From Nostoc sp. UHCC 0870 (GTDB lineage: Bacteria; Cyanobacteriota; Cyanobacteriia; Cyanobacteriales; Nostocaceae): DNA of 64,000 nt. Below, piece by piece: positions 9,597 through 21,294 of this stretch (position 1 is the stretch's first letter; each line of letters begins with the position of its first letter). The DNA is taken from contig NZ_CP091913.1 of assembly GCF_022063185.1 (NCBI RefSeq), positions 3,473,501-3,537,500 of the forward strand. Reading direction: 5' to 3'. Position numbers and translations under genes: made by a program. A model generated the notes under the pieces. It saw nothing but the letters and a program-made list of their open reading frames with translations. It was not told the DNA's origin and made no database searches.

Positions 9597-11141
9597 CTAG
9601 TAACGATACTCAATAGCTGTAACAAAATTACCATCTACGGAGATTTTTTTGACGCAACCATTGAGGATTGCTCGTTTATCTTGGGCATTTAGTCCTTGCC
9701 AGTAACTTTTATGAGCAAAAGCCTGTATAATTCTTTCCTTGGCAATTAGAGATTGTTTAGAAGCATTATTTGTTGTTCCCAGTGCGATCGCAATCTGTTC
9801 TTTGAGGTCATTTTTGATTTGTTCAATTGCTGAACTTGCTGGCAATGTTTCCAGACTATTCAGGGATGCGCGGAGCGTTTTGACTTCTGGGGGTTCTTCT
9901 ACAATAAGCGGCTCATCTGTTTCCACCAAGTTCGCTAATCGTTCGGCTTCTTGTGCCAATAAATCTACCACTTGGATGTCTAATATTTTGGATGAAATCA
10001 TATTTTTATTGCTACAGTTGCCAGCTTTATACAATCGGCACTGATAATAATAGATAGCTTGTCCACTCTTATCTACACGTTTGGCGTGGCGTGTCATCGA
10101 GCCGCCGCAATGGGTGCATTTAAGTAAATTAGAAAACGGGTTCACTTCGTTGTCTTCTCTTGCAGCCCATCGATTATTGCGATTGTCTCGAATCATCTGT
10201 TTGATGCGTTCGTGTTCGGCACAGGTAATGATTGCCTCATCGTCGTGGGTTCCCCATTTAACTTTCCATTCGTCAAAGTGCTTACGTTTTCCCTTTGACT
10301 TAACGTAAGTATCAAAAGGCAGACCCCCAGCATAAACAGGGTTGACTAATAAAGCTTTTAAGCCAGGGATTGACCATCTTAGCCCAGACCACGGATAACG
10401 TAAGGGGTGGTTAGTTTTATTTGGTGTAAAGGCAATTGTATCTAAGTCATCGTCGCTAACAATCCGGGAAGATTTTTCTAGCTTGTTCCAATTGAGAACT
10501 TTTGTTTCGATGCCAAAATCTGAGTGCAGCTTACGTACAGTAGCAGCAACGGAACTGCATTCAAAAAAAGTTTGAAAAATATACTGGGCTAAGTCAGATA
10601 CCGTTAATTCTCTTCGTCCTGCCAATAAGCAAACGCATGGTGAGGAATCGCGTACATATTTATCTTTGTCGATGCGGTATCCCAATGGGGCGACTCGGTG
10701 ACTTTTTCCTTGGTTTACCCTATGACGACGTTCGCTTTTTAACCTCTCCGTCACCATTCTCACCTCAAATTTGGCAGCAGCCAGTAACATATCAATCGTT
10801 AGTTCCCCGCCAAGACTGTCTGGGTCAACTCCTTGATCTAAGGCTATCAGTTTAATTCCCTTGGAGCGCAATACCTCTAACAAGGAATAAAACAACCGCG
10901 ATGATGAGCCGATCCGATCAATCCGAGTAAATTGCAATGATTTTACCTTACCCGTTGCAGATGTCTTTAAGTCATTAATTAGTTGTTGTAGCCCTTCCCT
11001 GACTTCAGTTGTCCGCGATTGAATATCCCAGTACACTTTTGAACATCCAGCGTTACGCAAGCGTTCTATTTGCTTACGCAACGCACCTTTATCTGTTTGC
11101 TGTTCCTCACCGCTAACTCTCGCGTAGCCCCAATTTTCCAT
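9597..11141 (-). CDS. xisF: XisF-type large serine recombinase of the fdxN element
   Basis: A 514-residue large serine recombinase that should excise the fdxN element during heterocyst differentiation. Visible features are the catalytic Ser10 in YARVSGEE, the R73/R76 pair in FTRIDRIGSSSR, the recombinase domain at about 150-320, a zinc-ribbon set (Cys342, Cys345, Cys368, Cys376) and a C-terminal coiled region. The length matches what I recall for XisF of Anabaena 7120. Its start lies 47 bp from the TATTC core, transcribed away from the boundary, as expected for an element-edge recombinase. In Anabaena, xisH and xisI are also needed; neither is visible downstream in this window. Confidence 0.88.
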   Translation of the reverse strand: MENWGYARVSGEEQQTDKGALRKQIERLRNAGCSKVYWDIQSRTTEVREGLQQLINDLKTSATGKVKSLQFTRIDRIGSSSRLFYSLLEVLRSKGIKLIALDQGVDPDSLGGELTIDMLLAAAKFEVRMVTERLKSERRHRVNQGKSHRVAPLGYRIDKDKYVRDSSPCVCLLAGRRELTVSDLAQYIFQTFFECSSVAATVRKLHSDFGIETKVLNWNKLEKSSRIVSDDDLDTIAFTPNKTNHPLRYPWSGLRWSIPGLKALLVNPVYAGGLPFDTYVKSKGKRKHFDEWKVKWGTHDDEAIITCAEHERIKQMIRDNRNNRWAAREDNEVNPFSNLLKCTHCGGSMTRHAKRVDKSGQAIYYYQCRLYKAGNCSNKNMISSKILDIQVVDLLAQEAERLANLVETDEPLIVEEPPEVKTLRASLNSLETLPASSAIEQIKNDLKEQIAIALGTTNNASKQSLIAKERIIQAFAHKSYWQGLNAQDKRAILNGCVKKISVDGNFVTAIEYRY

Positions 11142-11188
11142 AACAACCCATAGATACGACTTTCATTATATTTGATAGTGGATACTTC

Positions 11189-11193
11189 TATTC
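11189..11193 (+). other. fdxN-element recombination core (TATTC), right boundary
   Basis: TATTC is the 5-bp directly repeated core reported for the Anabaena 7120 fdxN element. Here it begins exactly at a Tyr codon of the frame that reads into the fdxN C-terminus. The partner copy, next to the 5' part of fdxN, would be to the left of the window. Confidence 0.75.
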
Positions 11194-11248
11194 TCAGAAA
11201 TTTTCCGAACAGTTGCAAAAGCATCAGGGTGAAATCTTAGGGGTATAA
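11189..11248 (+). pseudogene. fdxN: 3' segment of interrupted fdxN (ferredoxin)
   Basis: From the TATTC core the frame encodes 19 residues, YSQKFSEQLQKHQGEILGV, then TAA at 11246-11248, two bases before the nifS ATG. This agrees with the C-terminus I recall for the nif-linked bacterial-type [4Fe-4S] ferredoxin FdxN. No start codon or Cys ligand is present, so it is only meaningful after excision joins it to the 5' segment. It is an interrupted gene, not a decayed one. Confidence 0.75.
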
Positions 11249-11250
11249 AG

Positions 11251-12453
11251 ATGAGTGTTATTTATCTCGACAATAATGCTACCACTAAGGTAGACCCAGA
11301 CGTTGTAGAGGCAATCATGCCCTACCTGACCGAGTATTACGGCAATCCCTCTAGTATGCACACCTTCGGGGGGCAACTTGGGAAGGCAGTAAGAACAGCC
11401 AGAGAACAAGTTGCAGCTTTGTTGGGTGCTGATGAATCAGAAATTATTTTTACTAGTTGTGGAACTGAAGGTGATAATGCCGCCATTCGCGCTGCATTGT
11501 TAGCCCAACCAGAAAAACGTCACATCATCACTACGCAAGTTGAACACCCCGCAGTCTTGAATGTCTGCAAACAATTAGAAACCCAAGGCTATAGTGTTAC
11601 CTATCTTTCAGTAAATCGTCACGGGCAATTGGATCTAGATGAACTAGAAGCCTCGTTGACAGGTAACACTGCCTTGGTGACAATTATGTATGCCAACAAC
11701 GAAACCGGAACTATATTCCCCATTGAAGAGATTGGGATGCGGGTGAAGGAACGTGGCGCAATCTTCCATGTAGATGCGGTGCAAGCAGTAGGTAAGATAC
11801 CTCTGAACATGAAGACCAGCACCATCGATATGTTAACCATATCTGGTCACAAAATCCACGCACCCAAGGGTATTGGGGCTTTGTATGTGCGGCGTGGTGT
11901 GAGATTCCGCCCCTTGTTGATTGGTGGACACCAAGAACGCGGCCGGCGCGCAGGTACAGAGAATGTACCGGGAATTGTGGGCTTAGGTAAAGCCGCAGAA
12001 TTGGAATTACTGCACATAGAAACAGCGATTAAGAAAGAAACAAGGCTGCGCGATCGCCTGGAACAAACCTTACTCGCTAAAATTTCTGACTGTGAAGTTA
12101 ATGGTGATATTACGCAGAGATTGCCCAATACCACTAACATCGGTTTCAAATACATCGAAGGCGAAGCTATTCTGCTCTCCCTAAACAAATATGGCATCTG
12201 TGCGTCCTCTGGTTCGGCTTGTACCTCTGGCTCACTCGAACCATCCCACGTCCTGCGGGCAATGGGTTTACCATATACAACCCTCCACGGTTCGATTCGC
12301 TTCAGTCTTTGTCGCTACACTACAGAAGCACAAATCGATCGCGTCATCGCAGTCATGCCCGAAATTGTCGAACGCCTCCGCGCTCTCTCTCCCTTCAAAA
12401 ATGACGAAGCGGTTTGGCTGCAAGCACAAGCACAAACATTGGCTCATCATTAA
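11251..12453 (+). CDS. nifS: Cysteine desulfurase NifS
   Basis: A 400-residue PLP enzyme that removes sulfur from cysteine to feed Fe-S cluster assembly for nitrogenase. The PLP lysine is Lys201 (SGHKIHAPKG), and the persulfide-carrying cysteine is Cys324 in the SSGSACTSGSLEPSH loop, typical of NifS/IscS class I. The start ATG lies two bases after the fdxN stop, so translation is probably coupled to fdxN on the excised chromosome. nifU follows, the usual donor-scaffold pair. Identification is firm. Confidence 0.97.
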   Translation: MSVIYLDNNATTKVDPDVVEAIMPYLTEYYGNPSSMHTFGGQLGKAVRTAREQVAALLGADESEIIFTSCGTEGDNAAIRAALLAQPEKRHIITTQVEHPAVLNVCKQLETQGYSVTYLSVNRHGQLDLDELEASLTGNTALVTIMYANNETGTIFPIEEIGMRVKERGAIFHVDAVQAVGKIPLNMKTSTIDMLTISGHKIHAPKGIGALYVRRGVRFRPLLIGGHQERGRRAGTENVPGIVGLGKAAELELLHIETAIKKETRLRDRLEQTLLAKISDCEVNGDITQRLPNTTNIGFKYIEGEAILLSLNKYGICASSGSACTSGSLEPSHVLRAMGLPYTTLHGSIRFSLCRYTTEAQIDRVIAVMPEIVERLRALSPFKNDEAVWLQAQAQTLAHH

Positions 12454-12545
12454 TTAGGGGATAGGGTACAGGTTACAGGGTACAGATAATTTTCTATCAC
12501 CTGTCACCTGTCACCTATCACCTATCACCTATCACCTCTCTTCAC
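12454..12545. repeat. Short tandem heptamer repeats between nifS and nifU
   Basis: Heptamer runs based on GGTTACA/GGGTACA and TATCACC/TGTCACC fill most of the spacer. These are the short tandemly repeated repetitive sequences common in heterocystous cyanobacteria. No coding role is seen. Confidence 0.85.
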
Positions 12546-12564
12546 TCAGCACTCGGAACTAAAT

Positions 12565-13467
12565 ATGTGGGAATACACTGATAAAGTATTAGAACTGTTT
12601 TACGATCCCAAAAATCAGGGAGTGATCGAAGACATCGGCGAACCTGGCGTGAAGTTAGCCACGGGAGAAGTAGGAAGTATTGCTTGCGGTGATGCGCTGA
12701 GATTGCACATCAAAGTTGAAGTCGAATCTGATACGATTGTTGACTCTCGCTTCCAAACTTTTGGTTGCACCAGTGCGATCGCATCTTCTAGCGCATTAAC
12801 TGAAATGATTAAGGGTCTGACCTTAGATGAAGCCCTAAAAGTTTCTAATAAAGACATTGCTGATTACCTCGGTGGCTTGCCAGAAGCCAAAATGCACTGC
12901 TCTGTCATGGGTCAAGAAGCTCTAGAAGCTGCTATATATAACTATCGTGGCATTCCTCTCGCCACCCATGATGACGATGATGAAGGGGCGTTAGTTTGCA
13001 CTTGCTTTGGTATCAGTGAAAACAAAGTTCGTCGCGTGGTTGTAGAGAATAATCTTACCAGTGCCGAAGATGTAACAAATTACATTAAAGCTGGTGGCGG
13101 TTGCGGTTCTTGTTTAGCTAAGATTGATGATATCATTAAAGATGTAAAGGAAAAGAACGCCGCAACGAATCTCAACACAAATGGCGTGAACCCTGCTAAA
13201 GAAATAGCTAATTCCGGGCAGAAACGACCGTTAACCAACGTGCAGAAGATTGCCCTGATCCAAAAAGTATTAGATGAAGAAGTTAGACCAGTATTGATAG
13301 CCGACGGCGGAGATGTAGAACTCTACGACGTAGACGGCGATATTGTCAAAGTAGTGCTGCAAGGCGCGTGTGGCTCTTGTTCTAGCTCTACAGCAACTTT
13401 AAAGATAGCAATTGAATCCAGATTACGCGATCGCATCAGTCCCACTCTTGTAGTCGAAGCAGTCTAG
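12565..13467 (+). CDS. nifU: Fe-S cluster scaffold NifU
   Basis: A 300-residue three-domain scaffold that assembles clusters for NifH and other nitrogenase proteins. The N-terminal IscU-like domain carries Cys41, Cys68 and Cys112. The central BFD-like [2Fe-2S] domain has Cys145-x-Cys147 and Cys180-x2-Cys183. The C-terminal Nfu domain has Cys269-x2-Cys272 within GACGSC. All expected ligands are present and the length is normal. It follows nifS and precedes nifH in the conserved order. Confidence 0.97.
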   Translation: MWEYTDKVLELFYDPKNQGVIEDIGEPGVKLATGEVGSIACGDALRLHIKVEVESDTIVDSRFQTFGCTSAIASSSALTEMIKGLTLDEALKVSNKDIADYLGGLPEAKMHCSVMGQEALEAAIYNYRGIPLATHDDDDEGALVCTCFGISENKVRRVVVENNLTSAEDVTNYIKAGGGCGSCLAKIDDIIKDVKEKNAATNLNTNGVNPAKEIANSGQKRPLTNVQKIALIQKVLDEEVRPVLIADGGDVELYDVDGDIVKVVLQGACGSCSSSTATLKIAIESRLRDRISPTLVVEAV

Positions 13468-14141
<674 letters not shown>

Positions 14142-14338
14142 TTTTATATCACCCTAATTCCGCCCTGGGGCAAGCAGAGAAATTAGTAATTGGCTTTGTT
14201 TACATTTCATTTTTTACCCTATATTACACCTTGTGTCAATAAGGATACATGATTTTTGATAAAAATGTTACTGGTTAAGATTTTATAATTGATTGGACAA
14301 AGATAAGCAACTAGCAAAAGTAAGGACAAGTTATAGTT

Positions 14339-16474
14339 ATGGACTCAAATGCAGAGCCACCCAATACTCAAAATAATAACCAAATTTGGGAATGCTTACC
14401 TACTACTTCCAACTATGTAGATAGGATTGCTTTCAGTCCTGATGGAAAATTATTAGCAAGCTATCATGGGGGGTCAACTGAAATGATCAAACTCTGGGAT
14501 GTGGCGATTGGTCAAGAACTTTATACTGCTAATTTTGTGGAGCTTCTAGAGATTGCTGGAGGTTCTGATGATTTCAATTTTTGCAGATATTTATTCTTTA
14601 AGCAGAATGAAAAAGCCTTAGATTATACTTGGACTTTTTTAGGCTTTATTTGGAATTTAGCACTGGGCAAAGTAGTTAGCGTCAAAGCACTACAGTCACC
14701 TTTTAAGGCTTACAAGTGGAAAAGTGTTGCTCTCAGTCCAGATTTGAAAATAGCAGTTTCAACTAATATGAAAACTGGCATCATTAATCTGTGGGAAACA
14801 TCTACTGAGAAAGAAATTCATAATTTTTCTGTTGGAGAAAACCCAAGGGATATTTATATCAACCAATTTAGCCCGGATGGGAAAATATTTGCCAGCTTAA
14901 TCTGGTTGGATAATTTTGATAATGACGAGACAATAAAGCTGTGGGAAGTCGGAACGGGGAAAGAGCTTTGTAGTATCCCAGTGCAAGGCGTTACAGGAGA
15001 AAACAAGTATGGTGGTGTTCTTGCCTTTAGCTCAGATAGTCGTATCTTAGCAAGTAATTGTGGGGATAGCTTCGCTAGATTAGCAAACGGTCGTATTCTG
15101 AGAGGAGAAACTGAATTATTGAGAAACACTATATTATTAACAGATGTACTAACTGGTCAACAATTGTGTAAGTTTGAAGGAGTCAAGAATTACTCTAAGA
15201 ATATCTGGGGTTATTGCGCTTTCTTGGGTAATAAAGTTGTATCCCTTGCTTTCAGCCCAGATAACAAACTTTTAGCAAGTGGTGACTTAACTGGCACAAT
15301 AACTTTATGGCAAATTAAAAAGGGGTGGTTTAAACCACTCACAGCTAAGAAAATTCGGACTTTTTCCCATGTTTCTAAACAACCCATTAAAACACTTGCA
15401 TTTAGCCCAGATGGACAAACTTTAGCCACTGGACATGGCGACAATAATGGCGGGATTACCTTGTGGGATATAAAAAGTGGGGAAAAAGTTCAAACCCTTG
15501 CTGGTCATGCGGTATCAGCTTCTAGAGTGTGTTGTAATGGTTTTTTGGATCGTGACCAAGTAGCTGTTAGTCCTGATGGAAAGACGATCGCTAGTAGTGG
15601 TTACAATGACATAATTAAACTTTGGGACACACAAACTCGCTCTTTCCTCCGTTCACTTGAATCTAAATCTCATCCGTTCCCTACTGGAAAAATCACTTTT
15701 AGCCAGGATGGTAAATTTCTAGTTAGTGTCAATAACTCAGATATTGTCCTATGGGAAGTATCAACAGGTAAGGAAATCCAATCAATGATACCCGCTCCTG
15801 AACTTGATAATTTTTACTCACCACGTTGGAGTTCAAGAACTTTAAATCAGTATGGAGATTTATTAGCAATCATAGAAGAATCGACAACTATCGATAGTGG
15901 AAAGTTACAGATTAAAGTTCTGCAAGTTCCCACTGGTAAAACTGTTTGTAGCCTCATTGGTGACTATGGATTTCCTTCCCAAATTATCTTCAGTCCAGAC
16001 AAGTGCTTTTTAGCTACTCGGCATAGTATGTCTAAGTTTGCAATATGGGATATTGCTACTGGTAGGTTGCTTCGTACCATCAACACTGACTACGTTGAAG
16101 GTGATACTGACCCTGGAGATCCAGATCCAGTAATTTTAAGCCCAGATGGTAAAATTTTAGCAATTGCAGGAACTGCAAATATCACCTTATGGCAAGTTAG
16201 CTCTGGAGAAAAATTACAGACTATTAATCGTTATCATCGGGGTTGGGGAAGTTGCTTGGCTTTCAGTCCCAATGGACAAACTCTGGCTTTTACTGAAAGC
16301 TCCGGTGAATCAAACACTATCAAACTTTGGGATCTAAAAACTGGCAGCGAGATTTGCATCGTTCAACAAACCGTATATCGTATTACCTCGCTTAATTTCA
16401 ATGATAATGGACAAGTTTTAGTGAGTAGTTATCGAGATGGCATGATCGCAGTATGGCAGCAAAAGAGCGTTTAG
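14339..16474 (+). CDS. WD40 repeat protein carried by the nifH element
   Basis: A 711-residue protein made almost wholly of degenerate WD40 blades. FSPDGK-, FSPDNK- and LSPDGK-type turns, each followed by a strand ending in LWD, LWQ or LWE, recur roughly every 45-70 residues from about residue 30 to the end, probably forming two beta propellers. No signal peptide, membrane segment or enzymatic domain is visible. WD40 propellers usually act as protein-binding platforms. The gene is co-directional with nifH and begins 197 bp after the truncated nifH stop, so it could receive read-through transcription before excision. Function unknown. Confidence 0.8.
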   Translation: MDSNAEPPNTQNNNQIWECLPTTSNYVDRIAFSPDGKLLASYHGGSTEMIKLWDVAIGQELYTANFVELLEIAGGSDDFNFCRYLFFKQNEKALDYTWTFLGFIWNLALGKVVSVKALQSPFKAYKWKSVALSPDLKIAVSTNMKTGIINLWETSTEKEIHNFSVGENPRDIYINQFSPDGKIFASLIWLDNFDNDETIKLWEVGTGKELCSIPVQGVTGENKYGGVLAFSSDSRILASNCGDSFARLANGRILRGETELLRNTILLTDVLTGQQLCKFEGVKNYSKNIWGYCAFLGNKVVSLAFSPDNKLLASGDLTGTITLWQIKKGWFKPLTAKKIRTFSHVSKQPIKTLAFSPDGQTLATGHGDNNGGITLWDIKSGEKVQTLAGHAVSASRVCCNGFLDRDQVAVSPDGKTIASSGYNDIIKLWDTQTRSFLRSLESKSHPFPTGKITFSQDGKFLVSVNNSDIVLWEVSTGKEIQSMIPAPELDNFYSPRWSSRTLNQYGDLLAIIEESTTIDSGKLQIKVLQVPTGKTVCSLIGDYGFPSQIIFSPDKCFLATRHSMSKFAIWDIATGRLLRTINTDYVEGDTDPGDPDPVILSPDGKILAIAGTANITLWQVSSGEKLQTINRYHRGWGSCLAFSPNGQTLAFTESSGESNTIKLWDLKTGSEICIVQQTVYRITSLNFNDNGQVLVSSYRDGMIAVWQQKSV

Positions 16475-16486
16475 TCTGAGAGTGCG

Positions 16487-16537
16487 GTAGTGCGATCTCA
16501 TTTCCGCTATATGGTTTGCAAAGAGCGATCGCACTAC
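16487..16537. terminator. Hairpin between convergent WD40 and toxin genes
   Basis: GTAGTGCGATC (16487-16497) is the exact inverted complement of GATCGCACTAC (16527-16537). It lies between the WD40 stop and the end of the minus-strand toxin-like gene, a sensible place for a bidirectional terminator, but there is no U tract. Confidence 0.45.
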
Positions 16538-17019
16538 TCACCTACTAACCTAAGTGCTGACTCTAAAACTTGTGTACTAACTCTGAATCCAACCTGAATT
16601 AGTTGTTCAAAAATTGGTCTAGCAGCTTCTACCCTACCTTCTTGTTTCGCTAGTAAAATCACACCTAAAGTTCCCCTGGTAAGCATCCCTAAAGCAAGTG
16701 CGGCGATTTTGGCGGCGCGATCGTCTAAAATTGCTTCATAGCCTGGGTTGTTATGTATCCAGGTAAGAACTTGACTTTCTCCCAAACCAAGATCCCACGC
16801 TGCAATCATGGGTTCAATTTGTTCTACATCTCGAACATAGCCAGATCCTTCATTTAAAATCCACAGCTTTGCAGGATCATTATCTGGTGCAATGCAGATT
16901 TCCCGAACCACACCACTAGGAATAATAACTTCATCGCAGAGTTCAAATAGCAGATGAACCTGATTAATCTTAGTAAGTACAATCAATGGCGAAGAATTTA
17001 CAACCCATCGTCTAGTCAC
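16534..17019 (-). CDS. DUF3368 / PIN-like toxin candidate
   Basis: A 161-residue protein that starts with NSSPLIVLTKINQVHLLFEL, the N-terminal pattern of DUF3368 and PIN-like ribonucleases. Later come VVREI, LGLGESQVL and ILDDRAAKIAAL, which supply conserved acidic positions, and TRGTLGVILLAKQEG. PIN toxins cleave RNA; activity here is inferred. Its start overlaps the end of the upstream UPF0175 gene by 8 bp, the usual tight antitoxin-toxin arrangement. It is cargo of the nifH element and could stabilise it. Confidence 0.75.
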   Translation of the reverse strand: MTRRWVVNSSPLIVLTKINQVHLLFELCDEVIIPSGVVREICIAPDNDPAKLWILNEGSGYVRDVEQIEPMIAAWDLGLGESQVLTWIHNNPGYEAILDDRAAKIAALALGMLTRGTLGVILLAKQEGRVEAARPIFEQLIQVGFRVSTQVLESALRLVGE

Positions 17020-17266
17020 GCTCTAACTCCTCGGCTAATTCTTCAGGAGTCACTTGAAAAGGTGAAACATTATAGCGATGCAGTGCTTCTAGAAACTGGT
17101 GACGACTCACTCCAGCAATTTCCGCAGCTTTAGATTGAGAAAGCATCCCAACCTCATACCATTTGACAGCCGCAGCTAAACGCATTTCCTGAACAAAATT
17201 TTCGGGATTACTGCGGAGTGCTGAAAACACATCATTTGGCAGTTCGATGCTAATTTGTATGGTCAT
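17012..17266 (-). CDS. UPF0175 antitoxin-like small protein
   Basis: An 84-residue protein with a short N-terminal strand (ISIELPNDVFSAL) and a central helix-turn-helix-like segment (MLSQSKAAEIAGVSRHQFLE), matching the UPF0175 family that commonly precedes DUF3368 genes. It probably binds DNA and neutralises the downstream toxin-like protein, which it overlaps by 8 bp. Its upstream region (17267-17465) lies between it and the recombinase and contains a short repeat related to CTCTGCGCCTCCGCG-type sequences. Confidence 0.75.
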   Translation of the reverse strand: MTIQISIELPNDVFSALRSNPENFVQEMRLAAAVKWYEVGMLSQSKAAEIAGVSRHQFLEALHRYNVSPFQVTPEELAEELERD

Positions 17267-17465
17267 AGGTTAATTAAGGTCTACGGATTTCTATTACACT
17301 AACACTACATTACTCTTCCTCAACACACAGGATTTTTCATGAGAAATTTGACGTTTTTGAATAGAACCACCAAATTTCAAACATTACTCTCTCACACTCT
17401 TACTCTCTGCGCCTCCGCGTCTCTGCGTGAAATGAATCACTATTCTTAACCAGTAGCAACAAAAT

Positions 17466-19465
<2,000 letters not shown>

Positions 19466-19603
19466 GTGATGCCGTAATTAGGAGATACGGAGAAAGGAAG
19501 ATGAGGAAGCAATTCACCTTCCCACTCTCCCTTCCCCACTTCTCCCTCTCCCCTCCCTCTAATCCTTCTATTTCCCCATTCGTAAGAGTCATCGAGGCAG
19601 ACT

Positions 19604-21097
19604 ATGACACCTCCAGAAAACAAGAATCTTGTAGATGAAAATAAGGAACTTCTTCAAGAAGTTCTGAAAGCTTATCCCGAAAAATCTCGCAAAAAACGCG
19701 AAAAACACCTCAACGTCCACGAAGAAAGCAAGTCTGATTGCGGCGTTAAGTCTAACATCAAATCCGTTCCTGGTGTAATGACCGCCCGTGGTTGTGCTTA
19801 TGCAGGTTCTAAGGGTGTGGTTTGGGGTCCTATTAAGGACATGATCCACATCAGCCACGGTCCTGTAGGTTGCGGTTACTGGTCTTGGTCTGGTCGTCGT
19901 AACTACTACGTTGGTGTCACTGGTATCAACTCTTTTGGTACTATGCACTTCACCTCCGACTTCCAAGAACGCGACATCGTTTTCGGTGGTGACAAAAAAC
20001 TCATTAAACTCATTGAAGAACTCGACGTTCTTTTCCCTCTCAACCGTGGTGTTTCCATTCAATCTGAATGTCCCATCGGTCTAATTGGGGATGACATCGA
20101 AGCTGTAGCTAAGAAAACTTCTAAGCAAATTGGTAAGCCTGTTATACCCTTACGTTGCGAAGGTTTCCGTGGTGTATCTCAGTCTTTAGGACACCACATC
20201 GCTAACGACGCTATCCGTGACTGGATTTTCCCAGAATATGACAAGCTGAAGAAAGAAAACAGACTTGACTTCGAGCCAAGCCCCTATGATGTAGCTCTAA
20301 TCGGTGACTACAACATCGGTGGTGATGCTTGGGCTAGCCGGATGCTGTTAGAAGAAATGGGCTTACGTGTAGTAGCTCAGTGGTCTGGTGATGGTACTCT
20401 GAACGAGTTGATCCAAGGACCTGCTGCTAAATTGGTTCTAATCCACTGCTACCGTTCTATGAACTACATCTGCCGTAGTTTGGAAGAAGCTTACGGTATG
20501 CCTTGGATGGAGTTCAACTTCTTTGGTCCTACCAAGATTGCTGCTTCTTTACGTGAAATCGCAGCTAAATTTGACTCCAAGATTCAAGAAAACGCTGAGA
20601 AGGTAATTGCTAAGTACACACCAGTAATGAACTCTGTACTTGAGAAGTACCGTCCTCGCCTAGAAGGTAACACCGTAATGTTGTACGTAGGTGGTCTACG
20701 TCCTCGCCACGTTGTTCCCGCTTTTGAAGACTTGGGTATCAAAGTTGTTGGTACTGGCTACGAATTCGCTCACAACGACGATTACAAACGTACCACCCAC
20801 TACATCGATAACGCCACCATCATTTACGATGACGTTACCGCCTACGAATTTGAAGAGTTCGTAAAAGCTAAGAAGCCTGATTTAATTGCTTCTGGTATTA
20901 AAGAGAAGTACGTCTTCCAAAAAATGGGTCTTCCCTTCCGTCAAATGCACTCTTGGGATTACTCCGGCCCTTATCACGGTTACGACGGATTCGCTATCTT
21001 CGCCCGCGATATGGATCTAGCACTCAACAGCCCCACTTGGAGCTTGATTGGCGCACCTTGGAAGAAAGCTGCTGCAAAAGCTAAAGCTGCTGCCTAA
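19604..21097 (+). CDS. nifD: Nitrogenase MoFe protein alpha chain NifD (uninterrupted)
   Basis: A 497-residue alpha subunit. P-cluster cysteines occur in [16 protein letters not shown] and [11 protein letters not shown]. The FeMo-cofactor Cys is in [11 protein letters not shown] and the cofactor His in [17 protein letters not shown]. The length is normal and no frameshift is seen. In Anabaena 7120 vegetative DNA this gene is split by the 11-kb nifD element; here it is continuous, with the target sequence intact at 20956-20966. Transcribed with nifH and nifK. Confidence 0.98.
   Translation: MTPPENKNLVDENKELLQEVLKAYPEKSRKKREKHLNVHEESKSDCGVKSNIKSVPGVMTARGCAYAGSKGVVWGPIKDMIHISHGPVGCGYWSWSGRRNYYVGVTGINSFGTMHFTSDFQERDIVFGGDKKLIKLIEELDVLFPLNRGVSIQSECPIGLIGDDIEAVAKKTSKQIGKPVIPLRCEGFRGVSQSLGHHIANDAIRDWIFPEYDKLKKENRLDFEPSPYDVALIGDYNIGGDAWASRMLLEEMGLRVVAQWSGDGTLNELIQGPAAKLVLIHCYRSMNYICRSLEEAYGMPWMEFNFFGPTKIAASLREIAAKFDSKIQENAEKVIAKYTPVMNSVLEKYRPRLEGNTVMLYVGGLRPRHVVPAFEDLGIKVVGTGYEFAHNDDYKRTTHYIDNATIIYDDVTAYEFEEFVKAKKPDLIASGIKEKYVFQKMGLPFRQMHSWDYSGPYHGYDGFAIFARDMDLALNSPTWSLIGAPWKKAAAKAKAAA
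20956..20966 (+). other. Unoccupied nifD-element target sequence
   Basis: GGATTACTCCG is the 11-bp core at which the nifD element sits in Anabaena 7120. Here it is single and in frame (coding for W-D-Y-S-G), within the loop next to the cofactor-binding His. The site is either ancestrally empty or has lost its element. Confidence 0.8.
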
Positions 21098-21118
21098 TTA
21101 ATTCCAGGAGACGGATAG

Positions 21119-21138
21119 CCTGGGGTTTTTGCCCCAGG
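21119..21138 (+). promoter_or_regulatory. Stem-loop between nifD and nifK
   Basis: CCTGGGG (21119-21125) pairs perfectly with CCCCAGG (21132-21138) around a six-base loop. There is no U tract, so it more likely marks an mRNA processing or stability site within the nifHDK message than a terminator. Confidence 0.5.
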
Positions 21139-21294
21139 AAGCTAGGGAAGAATGTGAATGCTGAATGCTGGATGAATATTTTCATTCATTATTCATGATT
21201 CATCACTCGTGACTCTCTTGGCAGGAGTGAATGTCCCAGGCTATTCCCACACATCACTTACTAAACCAACCAGCAAGCGTAGAGAGAGAGACAA

